NCBI GenBank assembly: GCA_013390605.1
Contig: JACAUB010000001.1
Location: 4,499,516 to 4,563,515, forward strand
Direction of reading: 5' to 3'
From: Bacteroidota bacterium
GTDB lineage: Bacteria; Bacteroidota; Bacteroidia; Bacteroidales; Cfx3-03
DNA length: 64,000 bases
Positions 61,947 through 64,000 of the stretch are shown one piece after another. Under the pieces are notes generated by a model that was not told where the DNA came from, did no database searches, and saw only the letters and a program-made list of their open reading frames with translations. Within the stretch, counting starts at the first letter, position 1, and each line of letters begins with the position of its first letter. Made by a program: the position numbers and the translations under genes.

Positions 61947-64000
61947 TTAAAGTGTTTTCTTCTCACCTTCAACAATATGCATATTTTTAAATTGTTTCGT
62001 TTCTTTTCCTTTCAGGGTAAAGCTTTTCAGGTCTAAATTACCTTTTAGTACTTCGATAGTTGCACCGCTGGAAGTAACGCTGCACAATCCCCAGGCATAT
62101 CCATTGCTCCAAAAGTAAGTTCCTGGTTTTGACGTAATCGTCATTGATTTAGTTACTCCTGAATATTGAAATTCGCTTAGTGCTAGAATTGCCGACCAAC
62201 TTGCCATTGCCCTTGCATAGTGATGCCCACATTCCGGTTCATCGAAAGGGTTGCGTTTTTCTCCATCAAAGCGATTACGAATGGCCTTAATACAAGTGAG
62301 TGCATCTTCATTCAAGCCTTCATAAATCATTCCGGTAGCAGCACAATATTCAAACCCTGTCATCGATTCATTAAAGTAAGGGAAAGGAATTTCAAGTCGA
62401 CCTTTAGGCCACGAGGCCATCAGCAGACCGGACTCATTTCCTAATACATATGAACGCATATTGTTAAAGTGAGCACTAAAATCGGTCAGATAATTATATT
62501 TCATAATCGATTTCAGGGTGGTTTGAATGTTGTCTTTATTGGCTAAATAGCCTAGTCCGCAGATATGCGCCATGTATTGACCTACAAGCTGATCTACCAG
62601 ACAACCTTTTCCAAGTTGAAACCTTGGTACTTCTGTTTTAGAATTAGTCAGATCTAAATATTCAAACGTTTTTGGATCAGTGATTTTCTGTTCATAATAC
62701 TCACCATTAAAGAGATTTGCATCCATCCAGACACTCCCTTGTTTGAATAATTTATCACATTTTTCGGCAAAGGGTTTATCTTTCATGTAAGTTGCCATTT
62801 CTTTGGCTGCTCTCAATGCACCCATATACCAAAACTGCATTTGTGGATTCGGGCCAAAATAATTTACATCCATGGTATTGGGCTGCGAACCTTCCATTAC
62901 TCCATCTTGATTACCATCCCATCCCTTGTCAATCCATGCATATGACAATACTTTTTTTACTTGTCCCCAATTCTTTTTCAGGAAGTCATCATCTCCTGAC
63001 AGTTGCCAATCACGGTAAAATTTCATAATACAGCCAAGTTGTCCATCTGCTGCCGGATCACTTCTTTTGGCTGCTTCCGACAAAGGAAGATCGGCTCTGA
63101 AATTCATTAATCCATTATCTCTTGTAGCATAATTGAATTCTACATCCCGCATGGTTCGGGCTAAATTTCCAAATAAAAAAGGAGTTGCAACCTCATAATT
63201 CCAAACATGAGTACATGAACCCTGGCATGAACCAAATCTGTCCATAACTCCTTCCCAACCCATAAGATGTCCGCTTGGAAGACGGAAAGTTGTTTGCGAT
63301 CGTAATGTTGATAAATTAAATAAAGCTGCTTCTTTTATTACGGTAGGATACGAACTACTTAACAAGGCATTCACAAAACTGAGTGTCTTTTTTTCTAAGT
63401 CAGGTAATTGGGGTAACGTTTTTGCCATTACATCCCATGCATTCTTGTACTTTGTTGTATAATAATTCCCAACAATAGAATTTGACCATGCTTTTCTGTT
63501 TGGGAAATGCCATGTAATAAAAAATGAATAGGTCTGTGTACTGTGGGGTTCAATTGTTTTTTTGACAGAAAGTGAAGCCATTGGGTCGTTATCCTCTAAT
63601 CTAGGACGTTCTTTTAATTCACCATCAGCACTGAAATCATCCCAGAAATTGAGAATAGCTATACTCCAATCGTCTTGTATTGAAGAGGTTCGATACGAAA
63701 CGCCTTGTAAAGCATTGGTGGTTAGTGCAATGGTTCCCCATGCCGGATCATCTTTGGGAACGCTGTCTGAGGACATATATATTCCTTTTAATCCGTTTTC
63801 ATTTTGATAAACATTGATATTATTTTTCGCCCCCAAGGGAATATAATCACCTTTCCAATCGATTCGATATTTACTTCCATCTTTACCTACAAAGTTACGC
63901 ATAGAGCCACATACCGCAACTTCTATCGGGTTATCGGTTGTGTTAGTAACCTCATAGCTTAGTACAGCCATTGGAATACCACTTGCATCTTCGTCACCTG
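61947..64000 (-). CDS. GH116-like (non-lysosomal glucosylceramidase type) glycosidase, 5' end beyond the window
   Basis: At least 683 residues visible; the frame stays open through the right edge (GDEDASGIPMAVLSYEV), so the start is missing. Domains: N-terminal beta-sandwich (MAVLSYEVTNTTDNP, IEPHSTQTYSFFITW) and an alpha/alpha barrel. Catalytic candidates: Glu in THVWNYEVATPF and Asp in NTMDVNYFGPNPQMQFWY. GH116 contains beta-glucosidases, beta-xylosidases and glucosylceramidases; specificity unknown. Likely cotranscribed with the GH110-like gene. Confidence 0.85.
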   Translation of the reverse strand, partial: GDEDASGIPMAVLSYEVTNTTDNPIEVAVCGSMRNFVGKDGSKYRIDWKGDYIPLGAKNNINVYQNENGLKGIYMSSDSVPKDDPAWGTIALTTNALQGVSYRTSSIQDDWSIAILNFWDDFSADGELKERPRLEDNDPMASLSVKKTIEPHSTQTYSFFITWHFPNRKAWSNSIVGNYYTTKYKNAWDVMAKTLPQLPDLEKKTLSFVNALLSSSYPTVIKEAALFNLSTLRSQTTFRLPSGHLMGWEGVMDRFGSCQGSCTHVWNYEVATPFLFGNLARTMRDVEFNYATRDNGLMNFRADLPLSEAAKRSDPAADGQLGCIMKFYRDWQLSGDDDFLKKNWGQVKKVLSYAWIDKGWDGNQDGVMEGSQPNTMDVNYFGPNPQMQFWYMGALRAAKEMATYMKDKPFAEKCDKLFKQGSVWMDANLFNGEYYEQKITDPKTFEYLDLTNSKTEVPRFQLGKGCLVDQLVGQYMAHICGLGYLANKDNIQTTLKSIMKYNYLTDFSAHFNNMRSYVLGNESGLLMASWPKGRLEIPFPYFNESMTGFEYCAATGMIYEGLNEDALTCIKAIRNRFDGEKRNPFDEPECGHHYARAMASWSAILALSEFQYSGVTKSMTITSKPGTYFWSNGYAWGLCSVTSSGATIEVLKGNLDLKSFTLKGKETKQFKNMHIVEGEKKTL

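Overview
The window is about 64 kb of chromosome from a member of the Bacteroidota, most likely an anaerobic or facultative Bacteroidales/Marinilabiliales-type fermenter; the genus cannot be fixed from the sequence alone. The evidence is the repeated TAnnTTTG promoter box (the Bacteroidota -7 element) upstream of many genes, the rarity of strong Shine-Dalgarno sites, the long two-domain-type IspG, the prs-rplY-pth cluster, and a large set of exported glycoside hydrolases. No insertion sequence, phage, CRISPR array or rRNA operon was seen.

Region 1 (1-11.4 kb): the 5' part of pgk, a decayed MNT/HEPN toxin-antitoxin pair, a nitrilase-family amidase, a MATE exporter, a family 2 glycosyltransferase, a lipid/diacylglycerol kinase, a multi-PAS histidine kinase with an N-terminal receiver, ispG and tadA. 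Region 2 (11.5-16.7 kb): an F-type ATP synthase operon atpB-E-F-H-A-G (a, c, b, delta, alpha, gamma); beta and epsilon are not here. Region 3 (16.9-29.1 kb): a secreted clan-A glycosidase, a DUF3109 protein divergent from glyS, metG, tRNA-Arg(CCT), an AlgI/AlgJ-like O-acetylation pair, a zinc-ribbon membrane protein, an exported C26 amidotransferase and a flavin reductase. Region 4 (29.2-39.8 kb): a PAS histidine kinase, ptb-buk (butyryl-CoA to butyrate with ATP yield), a secreted M64 peptidase, tryptophanase, free-methionine sulfoxide reductase, a QueD/PTPS-like protein, prs-rplY-pth and tRNA-Leu(CAA).

Region 5 (39.8-64 kb) is a polysaccharide-degrading island: a GH10-GH43 fusion, a GH43-CBM6 protein, a relic of a uronate-catabolism module (SDR fused to ManD by deletion), a membrane hybrid histidine kinase, GH95, GH130, a ThuA/DUF4350-like protein, lnt, a CE1-type esterase, GH2, GH110 and a GH116-like enzyme running off the right edge. 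Enzyme types point to xylan (GH10, GH43) and to galactose/fucose-decorated glycans (GH95, GH2, GH110). No SusC/SusD pair lies in the window.

The most unusual signals are non-coding. A block of about 520-590 bp is duplicated upstream of the GH10-GH43 gene and the GH95 gene, 8.6 kb apart, and the second copy carries an 80-bp palindromic insertion bounded by TTAC. A second, unrelated two-copy intergenic repeat (at 1.3 kb and 23.7 kb) is built of consecutive 11-bp units. The glyS and DUF3109 genes face away from each other with -7 boxes only 4 nt from each start codon, suggesting leaderless transcripts.
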